Of a stretch of DNA of 57,718 bases, positions 33,917 to 42,098 are shown one piece after another (the stretch's first letter is position 1; each line of letters starts with the position of its first letter). Source of the stretch: an uncultured Clostridia bacterium (GTDB lineage Bacteria; Bacillota; Clostridia; Oscillospirales; Oscillospiraceae). The translations under genes were made by a program, and so were the position numbers. Below the pieces are notes generated by a model that was given only the letters and a program-made list of their open reading frames with translations, had not been told where the DNA came from and did not search any database. The DNA lies in the NCBI GenBank assembly GCA_930990965.1, contig CAKNRQ010000009.1, positions 1 to 57,718 of the forward strand, given 5' to 3'.

Positions 33917-35709
33917 GCGCGTCCTGTGACTACTGCGAGACATATTGCCAGCTCTGTGAGAGTTGCCAGAGCTGTGAGACTTTCTGCCAGGACTCGTGCC
34001 AGACGGCCTGCGAGAGCGCCTGTCAGAGTACGTGCCAGCTTGGGTGCCAGTCCGGATGCGAGGTGGCAAGCCAGAGCGCGAACCACTTTGAGTGGGACTT
34101 CTGCGAGGTGTCAGCCGCGTCGAACACGACGGACACGGTGGTACGAGGGCTCTGGTCGGGTTTTGTAGACGGGCAGGAAGTGCTCTGCGCGGCGTGCAAT
34201 GGATATCTGTGGCAACTGGCCAGGGACGCGGACGGGGCCTGGAGCAAGACGGCCTGCGGGGCCGTCGATACAGAAGAGGACGTGTTCATGTTCGGCTTCG
34301 AGGGGAAGCTGTATCTGCTCAACGGCTCTGAGTACAAGGTCTGGGATGGCGCCTCGCTCACGGACGTGAGCGGGTACAGGCCGATGGTGGCGGTGAGTGT
34401 GCCGCCCTCCGGCGGTGGGACGGCGCTCGAGCAGGTGAACAAGCTCACCGGGGCGCGCAGGGCGAGGTTTTCGCCGGACGGGACGTCCACGGTGTTCAAG
34501 CTGCCGGATATGGGCCTGAAGAGCATAGACTATGTGAAGCATGTCCTGATAGACATGGAAGTCATCAACTACGACACGGACCTGGTGAACGGCACCGTGA
34601 CCATATCTCCGGCGCTCCCGGAGGGTACAAACAGCATAGAAGTGGGCTGGACGGTTTACGGGGATACGGCAGAAGAGATACTGGCCATGCGTTACGCCGA
34701 GCTCTACAACGGCTCGCAGGACACGAGGGTTTTCATCTACGGCGACGGCACAAACAGGGCCTTCTACTCCGGCATAGACTTTGACGGCGCGCCGAGGGCA
34801 GACTATTTTCCGGATCTGAACGTGGCGCATGTGGGCGATGAGAACACGCCCATAACGGCCATGATACGGCATTACGACCGGCTTTTGTGCTTCAAGCTGG
34901 ACAGCGCGTGGAGCATAGGTTACTCGCAGCTGACATTGGCAGACGGCACGGTGACGGCGGGCTTCTACGTCTCGCCGGTCAACAGGAGCGTGGGCAACTG
35001 CGCGCCGGGCCAGGCGGTGCTGGTGGAGAACAGGCCCAGGACGCTCGACGGCAGGAGCGTTGTTGAGTGGAAGAGCACGAGCTCCTCGGGCAACATAAAC
35101 GGCGACGAGAGGAACGCGGAACGCATTTCGCAGAGGGTGGAGGAGACCATACGCTCTTTCGATCTCTCGAGCGCTAAGACCTTCTACGACAAGTACGCGC
35201 ACGAGTACTACGTCATAGGCACAGACGGCACGGCGCTGGTGCACGGCATAGACGCCGACGCCTGGTACGTGTACACCAACTTCGATGCGCGCTGCCTCAT
35301 AAACTACATGGACGAGCTCTACTACGGTACGGCTGACGGATATTTGCGGCACTTCTCCACGGATTATTTTTCCGACGTTGGAGAGAGCATAGACGCCTAC
35401 TGGGAGAGCGGGTCCATGCCATTTGCGGCAGACTTTCAGAGGAAGTATTCGGCCATGCTCTGGGTGGGCATCCGGCCGGACGACAACGGCTACCTCGAGG
35501 TCACGGCAAAGACCGACAGGAAGACGGACTTCGCCGTCTACGACGTCGAGACGGCAGACGCATCACGGGTGCCGGAGATGAACAGGATCAAGCTCAAGGC
35601 GAAAAAGTTTACTTACTACAACCTCATACTCGCAAACAACACACCGGATACCACGGCGACGGTGGTTTCCGTGGACATCCGCGTGCGGGGTACGGGGTAT
35701 GTGAGATAG
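33898..35709 (+). CDS. Tail hub protein with N-terminal 13-cysteine array
   Basis: A 603-residue protein; ATG 33898 has GGGGGTGGAG upstream and overlaps the radical SAM gene by 19 bases. Cysteines at 10, 13, 17, 20, 23, 26, 30, 34, 38, 42, 46, 50 and 54 form the array, regular C-x3 from residue 26 on, with Gln/Glu and Ser/Thr between (CQSTCQLGC). From about residue 75 it is a beta-rich structural protein with propeller-like repeats (GLWSGFVDGQEVLCAACNGYLWQL is one) that suits a podovirus tail hub. Cysteine-to-residue cross-linking by the upstream enzyme is inference. The stop is TAG. Confidence 0.75.
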   Translation: MPHSEVSASCDYCETYCQLCESCQSCETFCQDSCQTACESACQSTCQLGCQSGCEVASQSANHFEWDFCEVSAASNTTDTVVRGLWSGFVDGQEVLCAACNGYLWQLARDADGAWSKTACGAVDTEEDVFMFGFEGKLYLLNGSEYKVWDGASLTDVSGYRPMVAVSVPPSGGGTALEQVNKLTGARRARFSPDGTSTVFKLPDMGLKSIDYVKHVLIDMEVINYDTDLVNGTVTISPALPEGTNSIEVGWTVYGDTAEEILAMRYAELYNGSQDTRVFIYGDGTNRAFYSGIDFDGAPRADYFPDLNVAHVGDENTPITAMIRHYDRLLCFKLDSAWSIGYSQLTLADGTVTAGFYVSPVNRSVGNCAPGQAVLVENRPRTLDGRSVVEWKSTSSSGNINGDERNAERISQRVEETIRSFDLSSAKTFYDKYAHEYYVIGTDGTALVHGIDADAWYVYTNFDARCLINYMDELYYGTADGYLRHFSTDYFSDVGESIDAYWESGSMPFAADFQRKYSAMLWVGIRPDDNGYLEVTAKTDRKTDFAVYDVETADASRVPEMNRIKLKAKKFTYYNLILANNTPDTTATVVSVDIRVRGTGYVR

Positions 35710-35719
35710 GGAGGGGAAC

Positions 35720-36046
35720 ATGCCCATACGCATAAAACAGGGCGACGCATACAGCGTGCCCATTGTCATAAAATTCAACGGTTCCAGCCTGGACGTGGAC
35801 GATGTGGAGGAAGTGGAGTTCACCATAGGCGACACATTGCGCAAGCTGTGGCCCGGAGACGTGGAGTACAGTACGGCTGACGGGACGTTTAATCTGCCCC
35901 TGACGCAGAGCGAGACCTTTGCCTTTCCGGCCAACAGCTCGGTGACGCTGGACATACGGGTTAAGTTTATAAGCGGCGTGGTCATCGGCGTGCAGCGCAT
36001 GGAGAGCTTCGCCGTAGCAGACGCAGTTTCGGAGGTGACGCTCTGA
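35720..36046 (+). CDS. Small beta-rich phage structural protein
   Basis: A 108-residue protein beginning MPIRIKQGDAYSVPIVIKFNG, resembling small baseplate or fibre-adaptor proteins that precede fibre genes in Firmicutes phages. It contains the stretch VEFTIGDTLRKLW. GGGAGGGG precedes ATG 35720. Its stop shares a base with the fibre start, so the two are coupled. Function as fibre connector is inferred from position only. Confidence 0.6.
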   Translation: MPIRIKQGDAYSVPIVIKFNGSSLDVDDVEEVEFTIGDTLRKLWPGDVEYSTADGTFNLPLTQSETFAFPANSSVTLDIRVKFISGVVIGVQRMESFAVADAVSEVTL

Positions 36047-37956
36047 TGACACAGGTTGAGATAAACAGCGCCGCCAGGCTGGAAGTGGACGTGGGCGGCG
36101 CGAAGCTGGTGCCGGGGCCGAAGGGCGACCCGGGAGCGGTGTTCACGCCCAGCGTGAGCGGCGACGGAGTGCTGAGCTGGACGAACGATGGCGGGCTGGA
36201 AAACCCGCAGGCGGTGGATATAACCGGTCCGGCCGGTCCGCAGGGGGTGAAAGGCGATGCCGGGCCGCAGGGGCCGGAGGGCACGGTATTTGTGCCGGCG
36301 CTGGACACGCAGGGCAACCTCTCGTGGAGCAACGACGGCGGGCTTACGAACCCGGCGACGGTAAACATCCGCGGCCCCAAGGGAGACCAGGGCGACGTGG
36401 GCGTGGCGGGACCGCAGGGGCCGGTAGGCGCTGACGGCGGGTATTACACGCCGGACGTGGAGGGAGGCGTGATATCCTGGACGCCCAGCAAGGGCGGCAT
36501 GCCCACACCGTCGGAGGCAAACATACAGGGCCCTCAGGGCCCTAAGGGAGATACAGGAGAGGCGGGCGGTTACTACACGCCGAGCGTGGACGCAAGCGGC
36601 AATCTGAGTTGGAGCGCGAGCGCGGGCGGTATGCCGCCGGTACAAAGCGCGAATATACGCGGTCCTCAGGGCCCGGCCGGTGCGGATGGGGCGCAGGGCA
36701 GTACGGGTCCTCAGGGACCTCAGGGGCCAAAGGGCGATCCCGGTACCGGCCTCGACATACTCGGGCAGTATGACAGCTTAGACGAGCTGCAGGCAGCGGT
36801 TACGGAGCCCGAGATAGGCGACAACTACTACGTTGGAGCTGCGGCGCCGTACAACATCTACACCTGGACAGACGTCGGGGGAACGGCGCAATGGCTGGAC
36901 GGAGGCCAGCTCCAGGGCGCTAAAGGCGACGCGGGCGGTTACTACGTGCCGAGCGTGGACGGGAGCGGCAACCTTAGTTGGAGTGCGAGCGAGGAGGGAA
37001 TGCCTGCTGTCCAGGGCGCGAACATACGCGGAGACCAGGGCGAGACCGGGGCCGCGGGCGCGCCCGGAGAGGATGGCGCGACCTTCACGCCGAGCGTGGA
37101 CGGCTCGGGCAACCTGAGCTGGACAAACGACAAGGGCCTGCCAAACCCGACGGCGGTGAATATCACCGGGCCGCAGGGCGCTGCCGGGGCGCAGGGAGCG
37201 CCGGGCGCAGACGGGGGTTACTATACGCCCGCCGTGGACAGTGCGGGCAACCTTACATGGAGCGCCAGCAAGTCCGGTATGGCAGGCGTAAACCCGGTCA
37301 ATATTATGGGGCCGGCCGGTGCGGATGGAGCGCCGGGTACAGACGGTGCGCCGGGAGAGGACGGAGGGTACTACGTTCCGACCGTGAACGCTCAGACGGG
37401 CGCTTTGAGCTGGAGCGCGAGCCGGGCAGGAATGCCGAGCGTACCCGGGGCCAACATACGCGGGCCGCAGGGACCGGTCGGAGATCCGGGGCAGGACGGC
37501 GCGGACGCGACCATAAACGGCGTCAGCGCGCTCACGCTACAGGCGGGCAGCAACGTGGAGCTGAACCAATCGGGCTCTACGCTGACGATAAACGCTGTGC
37601 CATCCGTGTACGTCAACGTGACCGGTTCGGCCGGAAGCCTGAGCGCGGACAGGACAAATGAGGAGATTTATGCAGCGTATCAGGCGGGGGCGGCGGTGTA
37701 CGCAATTTGGGAGGGTATGATACTTGCCCTGCTGACGGTAAGCGCAACGTCGGCGCAGTTCGTTTACACCAGCTTTGGGGTGACAGGCTCGCTGACTATT
37801 ACGAACGTGGGCGGTTCCACCCTGGTGTATGGCAAGTCGGGAGCCATAGAGGCCGAAGTCGTGGCCTTCGACGACAGCGAGACCAACCTCGGCGCGAGCA
37901 ATGTGCAGGACGCCATCTACAAGCTTATGGAGATGCTGGGCCTGGTGGGCTCCTGA
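36046..37956 (+). CDS. Collagen-like tail fibre with eight 40-residue repeats
   Basis: A 636-residue fibre. Short Gly-X-Y collagen-type segments (GPQGPKGDTGEAGG) alternate with eight copies of a beta unit of the form YYTPSVDxxGNLSWSAS...NIRG, four before and four after a different insert (about residues 240-300, with the GDNYYVGAAAPYNIYTW segment). The C terminus has a separate receptor-binding-like domain and ends NVQDAIYKLMEMLGLVGS. Trimer formation through the collagen stretches is expected. The repeats make this gene prone to expansion by recombination. Confidence 0.85.
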   Translation: MTQVEINSAARLEVDVGGAKLVPGPKGDPGAVFTPSVSGDGVLSWTNDGGLENPQAVDITGPAGPQGVKGDAGPQGPEGTVFVPALDTQGNLSWSNDGGLTNPATVNIRGPKGDQGDVGVAGPQGPVGADGGYYTPDVEGGVISWTPSKGGMPTPSEANIQGPQGPKGDTGEAGGYYTPSVDASGNLSWSASAGGMPPVQSANIRGPQGPAGADGAQGSTGPQGPQGPKGDPGTGLDILGQYDSLDELQAAVTEPEIGDNYYVGAAAPYNIYTWTDVGGTAQWLDGGQLQGAKGDAGGYYVPSVDGSGNLSWSASEEGMPAVQGANIRGDQGETGAAGAPGEDGATFTPSVDGSGNLSWTNDKGLPNPTAVNITGPQGAAGAQGAPGADGGYYTPAVDSAGNLTWSASKSGMAGVNPVNIMGPAGADGAPGTDGAPGEDGGYYVPTVNAQTGALSWSASRAGMPSVPGANIRGPQGPVGDPGQDGADATINGVSALTLQAGSNVELNQSGSTLTINAVPSVYVNVTGSAGSLSADRTNEEIYAAYQAGAAVYAIWEGMILALLTVSATSAQFVYTSFGVTGSLTITNVGGSTLVYGKSGAIEAEVVAFDDSETNLGASNVQDAIYKLMEMLGLVGS

Positions 37957-38005
37957 GCCGCGCCCTGCATATAATGCAGAAGGACGAATATAAGGAGGGC
38001 AGGAC

Positions 38006-38797
38006 ATGTACAGGAAAGGTATAGACGTCTCCAAATGGCAGGGGAGCGTTGACTGGCAGGCCGTCAAGGATGACGGGATAGAGTTTGCGATGCTGCGCGC
38101 AGGATATGGGCAGGGCAACATCGACCCGCAATTTGAGCGCAACGCGAGCGAATGCACACGTCTCGGCATACCTTTCGGCGTGTACTGGTTCTCATATGCT
38201 TACACGCCGGAGATGGCCAGGCGCGAGGCCCAGTTCTGCGTACAAGCGGCCGCGCCGTATAAGCTGCAATACCCGGCGGCTTTCGACTTTGAATACGACA
38301 GCGTGGATTACGCCTCAGAGCGCGGTGTGGCTGTTACGAAGTCGCTGGCCAGCTCGCTTGCCCGCGCGTTTTGCGACGAGATAGAGGACTCGGGGCTGTA
38401 CCCGATGGTGTATGCGAACCCCAACTACCTCTCAGCATACTTCGACAGCGAGATACCGGAGGAGTTCGACATCTGGCTCGCTCAGTGGCCGCGCGACCCG
38501 CAGCTGGAGAACGAGCCCGCGCTTGCAGGAGGTATGTGGCAGTACACGTCAGGAGGGGCGGTAAACGGTATAAAAGGGCGCGTGGATTTGAACGCGGCCT
38601 ACAAAGACTACCCGGCTATTATAGCCGGTGAGGATCAGGGAGGTGAGGATGTGAACGGTGATGATTACACCCAGGAGGCCGAGCGCGCCAGGGATTGGGT
38701 AGTTAAACAGGGCATTTCGGACGGTACAAGGCCGGACGACTATGTGACGAGGCAGGAAGTGTGGGTGATGCTCTACAGATTGGAGGGAAACGAATGA
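38006..38797 (+). CDS. GH25 muramidase endolysin
   Basis: Lyc-type lysozyme (263 residues) that cuts peptidoglycan glycan strands. GH25 motifs: GIDVSKWQG (Asp7), AMLRAGYG, FDFEYD (Asp94, Glu96), and WLAQWP with MWQYTSGG near the domain end. From about residue 225 there is a short tail (ARDWVVKQGISDGTRPDDYVT) like half an S-layer-homology wall-binding repeat. AAGGAGGG precedes ATG 38006. It overlaps the holin gene by four bases, forming a lysis pair. Confidence 0.93.
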   Translation: MYRKGIDVSKWQGSVDWQAVKDDGIEFAMLRAGYGQGNIDPQFERNASECTRLGIPFGVYWFSYAYTPEMARREAQFCVQAAAPYKLQYPAAFDFEYDSVDYASERGVAVTKSLASSLARAFCDEIEDSGLYPMVYANPNYLSAYFDSEIPEEFDIWLAQWPRDPQLENEPALAGGMWQYTSGGAVNGIKGRVDLNAAYKDYPAIIAGEDQGGEDVNGDDYTQEAERARDWVVKQGISDGTRPDDYVTRQEVWVMLYRLEGNE

Positions 38798-39051
38798 TAA
38801 ACTGGGCGGTTAGGCTCAAAAACAAAAACTTTTGGCTGAGTTTTGTGCCGGCGGCTTTGCTGCTGGCACAGGCGGCCGGGGCGCTCTTCGGCTTTGAACT
38901 GGAGCTGGATGGGCTCTCGGCCAGGCTGCTGGACTTGGTAAACGCGCTCTTTGCTGTGTTGGCTCTGCTGGGTATAGTCACGGACCCCACGACTAAGGGG
39001 GTGGGCGACAGCGCCCGCGCCATGACTTACACAGAGCCGAAGGAGAGCTGA
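38794..39051 (+). CDS. Phage holin (phi LC3 type)
   Basis: An 85-residue protein with two helices. The opening MINWAVRLKNKNFWLSFVPA and the ending TDPTTKGVGDSARAMTY are characteristic of the phi LC3/PhiA1122 holin group of Gram-positive phages. ATG 38794 overlaps the endolysin stop and has GGAGGGAAACG upstream. It would permeabilise the membrane to release the muramidase. Confidence 0.9.
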   Translation: MINWAVRLKNKNFWLSFVPAALLLAQAAGALFGFELELDGLSARLLDLVNALFAVLALLGIVTDPTTKGVGDSARAMTYTEPKES

Positions 39052-39052
39052 T

Positions 39053-39310
39053 ATGGACGAATGGGGCGTTGTGGGCGTGCTGGCCGCTCTCGTGGGACTT
39101 GCGGCGACGCTGGTCACGCCCATGATAAGGCTCAACACGACCATGACGCGCCTCGTCGTGCTCGTGGAAGAGCTTTCGGACAAGCTCTCAGCGCTCGAGC
39201 GGGAGAACGACATGACACATGCAAAGCTCGCCGGGCGCATAGGCTCGGTGCGCGGAGACGTGAACGCGCACGAGACCAGGATCACCGTCCTGGAGAAAGG
39301 GGGAAAGTGA
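39053..39310 (+). CDS. Membrane-anchored coiled-coil protein of the lysis module
   Basis: An 85-residue protein with one N-terminal helix (about residues 6-24) and a charged coiled coil to the end (VEELSDKLSALERENDMTHAK). Similar one-helix coiled-coil proteins (hemolysin XhlA-like or spanin-like) accompany holins in Firmicutes phages. It starts two bases after the holin stop. The exact role is not known. Confidence 0.6.
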   Translation: MDEWGVVGVLAALVGLAATLVTPMIRLNTTMTRLVVLVEELSDKLSALERENDMTHAKLAGRIGSVRGDVNAHETRITVLEKGGK

Positions 39311-40249
39311 ATGGCGGTCAGCTATGACCCGAATGTGGATTACTCCGACCTGATAGCTCAGGAGGCGGCCAAGGGCGTGAGCGCCAACCGGCAACTGCTG
39401 GCCCAATATGAGGCGCAGCGCAACGCGAAGATAGCCGGGGAGCGGCTGCCCTACACACAGACCTCGGTATACACCAGCGAGATGGGGCGTCCGCTGGGCT
39501 ATTACGAAGCCGAGGACCGCTCGGACTACATAAACGAACTCTACGATGCGGCCAGGGAACAGGCAGTCGCGGCGCTCGAGGGGGCATACGAGCGCGAAGT
39601 GGCGGCCTATGACTACGCGCGCAGCCTGATACCTGGCCAATACCGGGACGCGCGTAACCGCACAGACGCCGCGGCCGCGCTCGCGCGCCAGAGTGTCAAC
39701 GAGCAGTTCGCCGCTTCGGGGCTCAACACCGGCGCGGCGGGCCAGGCCAGGCTCAGCATGGCCATCGCCAACCAGGGCGCGCTCAGCCGCCTGGACAGCG
39801 AGCAGGCCGCGGCGCTCGCAGAGCTGGACATGCGCCGGGCAGAGTCCGAGAGCGAATACCGCAGCGCCGTGGCCGAGGCCATAGCCTCGAGCGAACTCGA
39901 ACGGGCGCAGGCCCTGTATGAAGAGGCTGTACGGGTGGACGCCAGCTACCGAGCTTACTCGGAGGAGATGCTGGCGGCCTGGGGCCTCACGCTGGCCGGG
40001 ACGCCCATTGTGACGGAAGAGCTGGTTTCTGCGGGCAGTTACGGGGGCGGCGGCGCATCTGCACATTCGACTGGCAAGCAAAGCTCCGGCGCGGCAGCGA
40101 CCGGGGCCTCCGAGGCTGAGCTGCTGAGGCAGCAGCTCAGCCGCATTCCGGGGCTCACCCGGGAGAACAAGGCGGCGATGATACAGGACTACTACGCAAA
40201 CGGCAGAATAAGCTACGACGACATGCAGTCGCTACTTGCCGGGGTGTGA
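39311..40249 (+). CDS. Alanine-rich coiled-coil virion-like protein
   Basis: A 312-residue, Ala/Glu/Arg-rich helical protein with a long coiled coil (about residues 75-225), a Gly/Ser hinge (SYGGGGASAHST) and a small C-terminal helical domain (LTRENKAAMIQDYYANGRIS). The start codon directly follows the previous stop. No family is recognised. Being last in a podovirus-like set, it may be an internal (ejection) protein or tail needle; that is inference. The cluster terminator follows at once. Confidence 0.55.
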   Translation: MAVSYDPNVDYSDLIAQEAAKGVSANRQLLAQYEAQRNAKIAGERLPYTQTSVYTSEMGRPLGYYEAEDRSDYINELYDAAREQAVAALEGAYEREVAAYDYARSLIPGQYRDARNRTDAAAALARQSVNEQFAASGLNTGAAGQARLSMAIANQGALSRLDSEQAAALAELDMRRAESESEYRSAVAEAIASSELERAQALYEEAVRVDASYRAYSEEMLAAWGLTLAGTPIVTEELVSAGSYGGGGASAHSTGKQSSGAAATGASEAELLRQQLSRIPGLTRENKAAMIQDYYANGRISYDDMQSLLAGV

Positions 40250-40250
40250 G

Positions 40251-40280
40251 AAGGGGAAGGCCGAGAGGCCTTCCCCTTTT
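40251..40280 (+). terminator. Terminator of the phage-like cluster
   Basis: A twelve-base perfect stem (AAGGGGAAGGCC and its complement), four-base loop GAGA, and TTTT. With the promoter at 26411 it bounds a 13.8-kb unit. Confidence 0.92.
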
Positions 40281-40316
40281 GCGCACGTTTAAAACTAACC
40301 GGTCAAACTGTTGGAC

Positions 40317-40345
40317 TTGCATTTTCTAAAATGTTTCTATATAAT
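40317..40345 (+). promoter_or_regulatory. Promoter of the acyltransferase gene
   Basis: TTGCAT, 17-base spacer, TATAAT (40340-40345), 28 bases ahead of the start codon, so this gene is separate from the phage-like unit. Confidence 0.75.
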
Positions 40346-40373
40346 CAGCACAGTGTCAGGGGGTGTGCAATAA

Positions 40374-41669
40374 ATGGACAAGCCAACTGAGCAGCAGAAG
40401 CTGGAAAGCCGCAAGCTGCACCCGGTTTCGCCTTGGATTTACAGGTTGTTGGGCAAGATCGTTGTAAACGGCGTGCTCGCAAAGAAATACAATGCGCATT
40501 TCACTTATGCCGACGATATCACAAAATATCGCGGACAGAGCTATGTGGTTGTCTCCAACCACGCTTCGCGCATGGACTACGTCTTCACGGCTCCGGCGTT
40601 CCTGCCGGATACTTTCAACTTCGTCGTGGGATACAACGAGTTCTTCCGCAGCCACCTTGCGATGATACTGCGCATGATGCAGGTGGTGCCCAAGAAGAAC
40701 TTCGTCCACCAGCCGTATGCAATAAGGCAGATAATCAAGATCATCCGCGCGGGCGGCAGAATAATCATCCTGCCTGAGGGTATGAGCAGCATATCCGGAG
40801 CCAACCAGCCCTGCGCTACCGGCAGCGGGCATCTGCTCAAGAACCTGGGCGTGCCGGTGCTCTACACCAAGATATCCGGCGGCTATCTCACCGCTCCAAA
40901 GTTCAACCTCACAGACCGTATAGGCCGCGTCGATGTAGTGGCGGGAGTGCTCTTTACGCCCGAGCAGCTCAAAGAGATGACTCCCGACGAGATACAGCGC
41001 GAACTCGACGAGAAGCTCTACCACGACGACTACGAGTGGAACAAGACGGCCAGGGTCAAGTTCGACGGCAAGGGGCGCATGGCCGAAAACATGCACCAGC
41101 TTCTCTTCTGGTGCCCCAAGTGCGGCGGCGAGCTCACCATGGAGAGCTGCGGCGACAGCATCCGCTGCAAAAAGTGCGGCAATGGCGGCCACCTCAACGA
41201 GTACTACGACCTCATCCCTGACGAGGGCAGCACCCTGCCCGATACCCCGAGAGTGTGGTTTGACATGCAGCGCGAGCATGTGAAAGAGCAGGTGCGCGAG
41301 CCCGGTTACAAACTCACCGAGCACGTAAAAATAGGCGAGCTGCCCAAGTACCGCTATCTGAAAAAAGAGGACACCAGCGAGATTGTGGGAGAGGGTGAGC
41401 TTACCCTCGACGCCGAAGGACTGCACTTCGACGGTAGGCGCAACGGCGAGAGCTACAGCTTCTTCGTGCCCATAAAGCAGTTGCCCACATACGGCATGTG
41501 CACTGACGTCTCGCGCTTCTACACCTTCGTAGACGGAGAATTCACCGAGTTCTACCCGGAGCGCGACAGCGCCGAGCTCTGGATGCTCGCCACGGAGGAG
41601 ATGCACCGGGCGCAGGGCGGCCAGTGGCAGGACTTCCCCTGGAAGGAGCAGGCGGCAGCTAAGAAATAA
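40374..41669 (+). CDS. PlsC-type acyltransferase with zinc ribbon
   Basis: Lysophospholipid/glycerophosphate acyltransferase superfamily. The catalytic NHASRMD (His63, Asp68) and ILPEGMSS blocks mark the acyltransferase domain (about residues 50-210). It continues with a zinc-ribbon-like part holding four cysteines (CPKCGG and CKKCG, about 243-268) and a C-terminal beta-rich domain, giving 431 residues, about 180 more than plain PlsC. The zinc ribbon is unusual for the enzyme family, though such longer forms occur in clostridia. GGGGTG precedes ATG 40374. Confidence 0.83.
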   Translation: MDKPTEQQKLESRKLHPVSPWIYRLLGKIVVNGVLAKKYNAHFTYADDITKYRGQSYVVVSNHASRMDYVFTAPAFLPDTFNFVVGYNEFFRSHLAMILRMMQVVPKKNFVHQPYAIRQIIKIIRAGGRIIILPEGMSSISGANQPCATGSGHLLKNLGVPVLYTKISGGYLTAPKFNLTDRIGRVDVVAGVLFTPEQLKEMTPDEIQRELDEKLYHDDYEWNKTARVKFDGKGRMAENMHQLLFWCPKCGGELTMESCGDSIRCKKCGNGGHLNEYYDLIPDEGSTLPDTPRVWFDMQREHVKEQVREPGYKLTEHVKIGELPKYRYLKKEDTSEIVGEGELTLDAEGLHFDGRRNGESYSFFVPIKQLPTYGMCTDVSRFYTFVDGEFTEFYPERDSAELWMLATEEMHRAQGGQWQDFPWKEQAAAKK

Positions 41670-41682
41670 GCCTCAAAATAAC

Positions 41683-41712
41683 AAAAACCCGCGCCCAGAG
41701 GCGCGGGTTTTT
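41683..41712. terminator. Shared convergent terminator
   Basis: A thirteen-base perfect stem with A run on one side and T run on the other serves the acyltransferase (plus) and the small gene (minus) that meet here. Confidence 0.88.
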
Positions 41713-41951
41713 CAATCCATATATTCGTCGCAGTTATAGCTGTTATACTGCTTCTTCAACTTCAAGATGATGGAGCCGTCGGGTTCATCCCTCTGCTCGA
41801 CTATCTGGAAGCGGGTGCGGTTGCGGGTGAGCTGGGACTTGTAGTGCTCGAGCTCGTCGTGTATGGCCCGCACGGCGGCGTCGTGGGGGATATCCTCTTT
41901 GAGCTGAAAGTGTATTGTTTGCAGCAGGCAAGCGGATTTTATACGTTTCAA
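41712..41951 (-). CDS. Hypothetical protein of 79 residues
   Basis: Small soluble protein (MKRIKSACLLQTIHF...). TTG 41951 is the start, with AGGAGG ten bases upstream. It has a central helix with many charges (AAVRAIHDELEHYKSQLTRN) and a beta-like end. The upstream minus-strand promoter reads TTGAAA, 18 bases, TATAAT (near 42010-42040). No family is recognised with certainty. It resembles short conserved clostridial proteins of unknown role. Confidence 0.7.
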   Translation of the reverse strand: MKRIKSACLLQTIHFQLKEDIPHDAAVRAIHDELEHYKSQLTRNRTRFQIVEQRDEPDGSIILKLKKQYNSYNCDEYMD

Positions 41952-42060
41952 GATTAATTTACCTCCTGTATTCGATATTTTGCAAGTATTCAGAACTTTA
42001 CACGAATATTATATCAAATTCAGGAGGCCGGTTTCAAAAGAGCTTTTATACAAAAATATA

Positions 42061-42098
42061 CCCTGCGCGATTTGTGCACATCGCGCAGGGCCGTTTTT
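42061..42098. terminator. Terminator next to the SGNH hydrolase gene
   Basis: An eleven-base perfect stem (CCCTGCGCGAT and its complement) with T runs on both flanks; on the minus strand it directly follows the hydrolase stop codon. Confidence 0.8.

Noticed and set aside
33920-34070. Short periodic repeats that might be a CRISPR or tandem repeat element
   Set aside because: The 9-12-base period follows codons for Cys-x-x(-x) in a good reading frame; there are no spacers or palindromic repeats.
31931-35709. Reassignment of TAG to an amino acid in the phage-like unit
   Set aside because: TAG is used as the terminal stop of the hub gene (35707-35709) and only one in-frame TAG was found, so a local mutation, error or read-through is more likely.
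36046-37500. Repeated DNA blocks resembling a repeat array
   Set aside because: They encode in-frame collagen and beta repeats of one fibre protein.
39311-40249. Tape measure protein of a long-tailed phage
   Set aside because: Only 312 residues, placed after the lysis genes, with no tail-tube or tail-assembly chaperone genes in the cluster.
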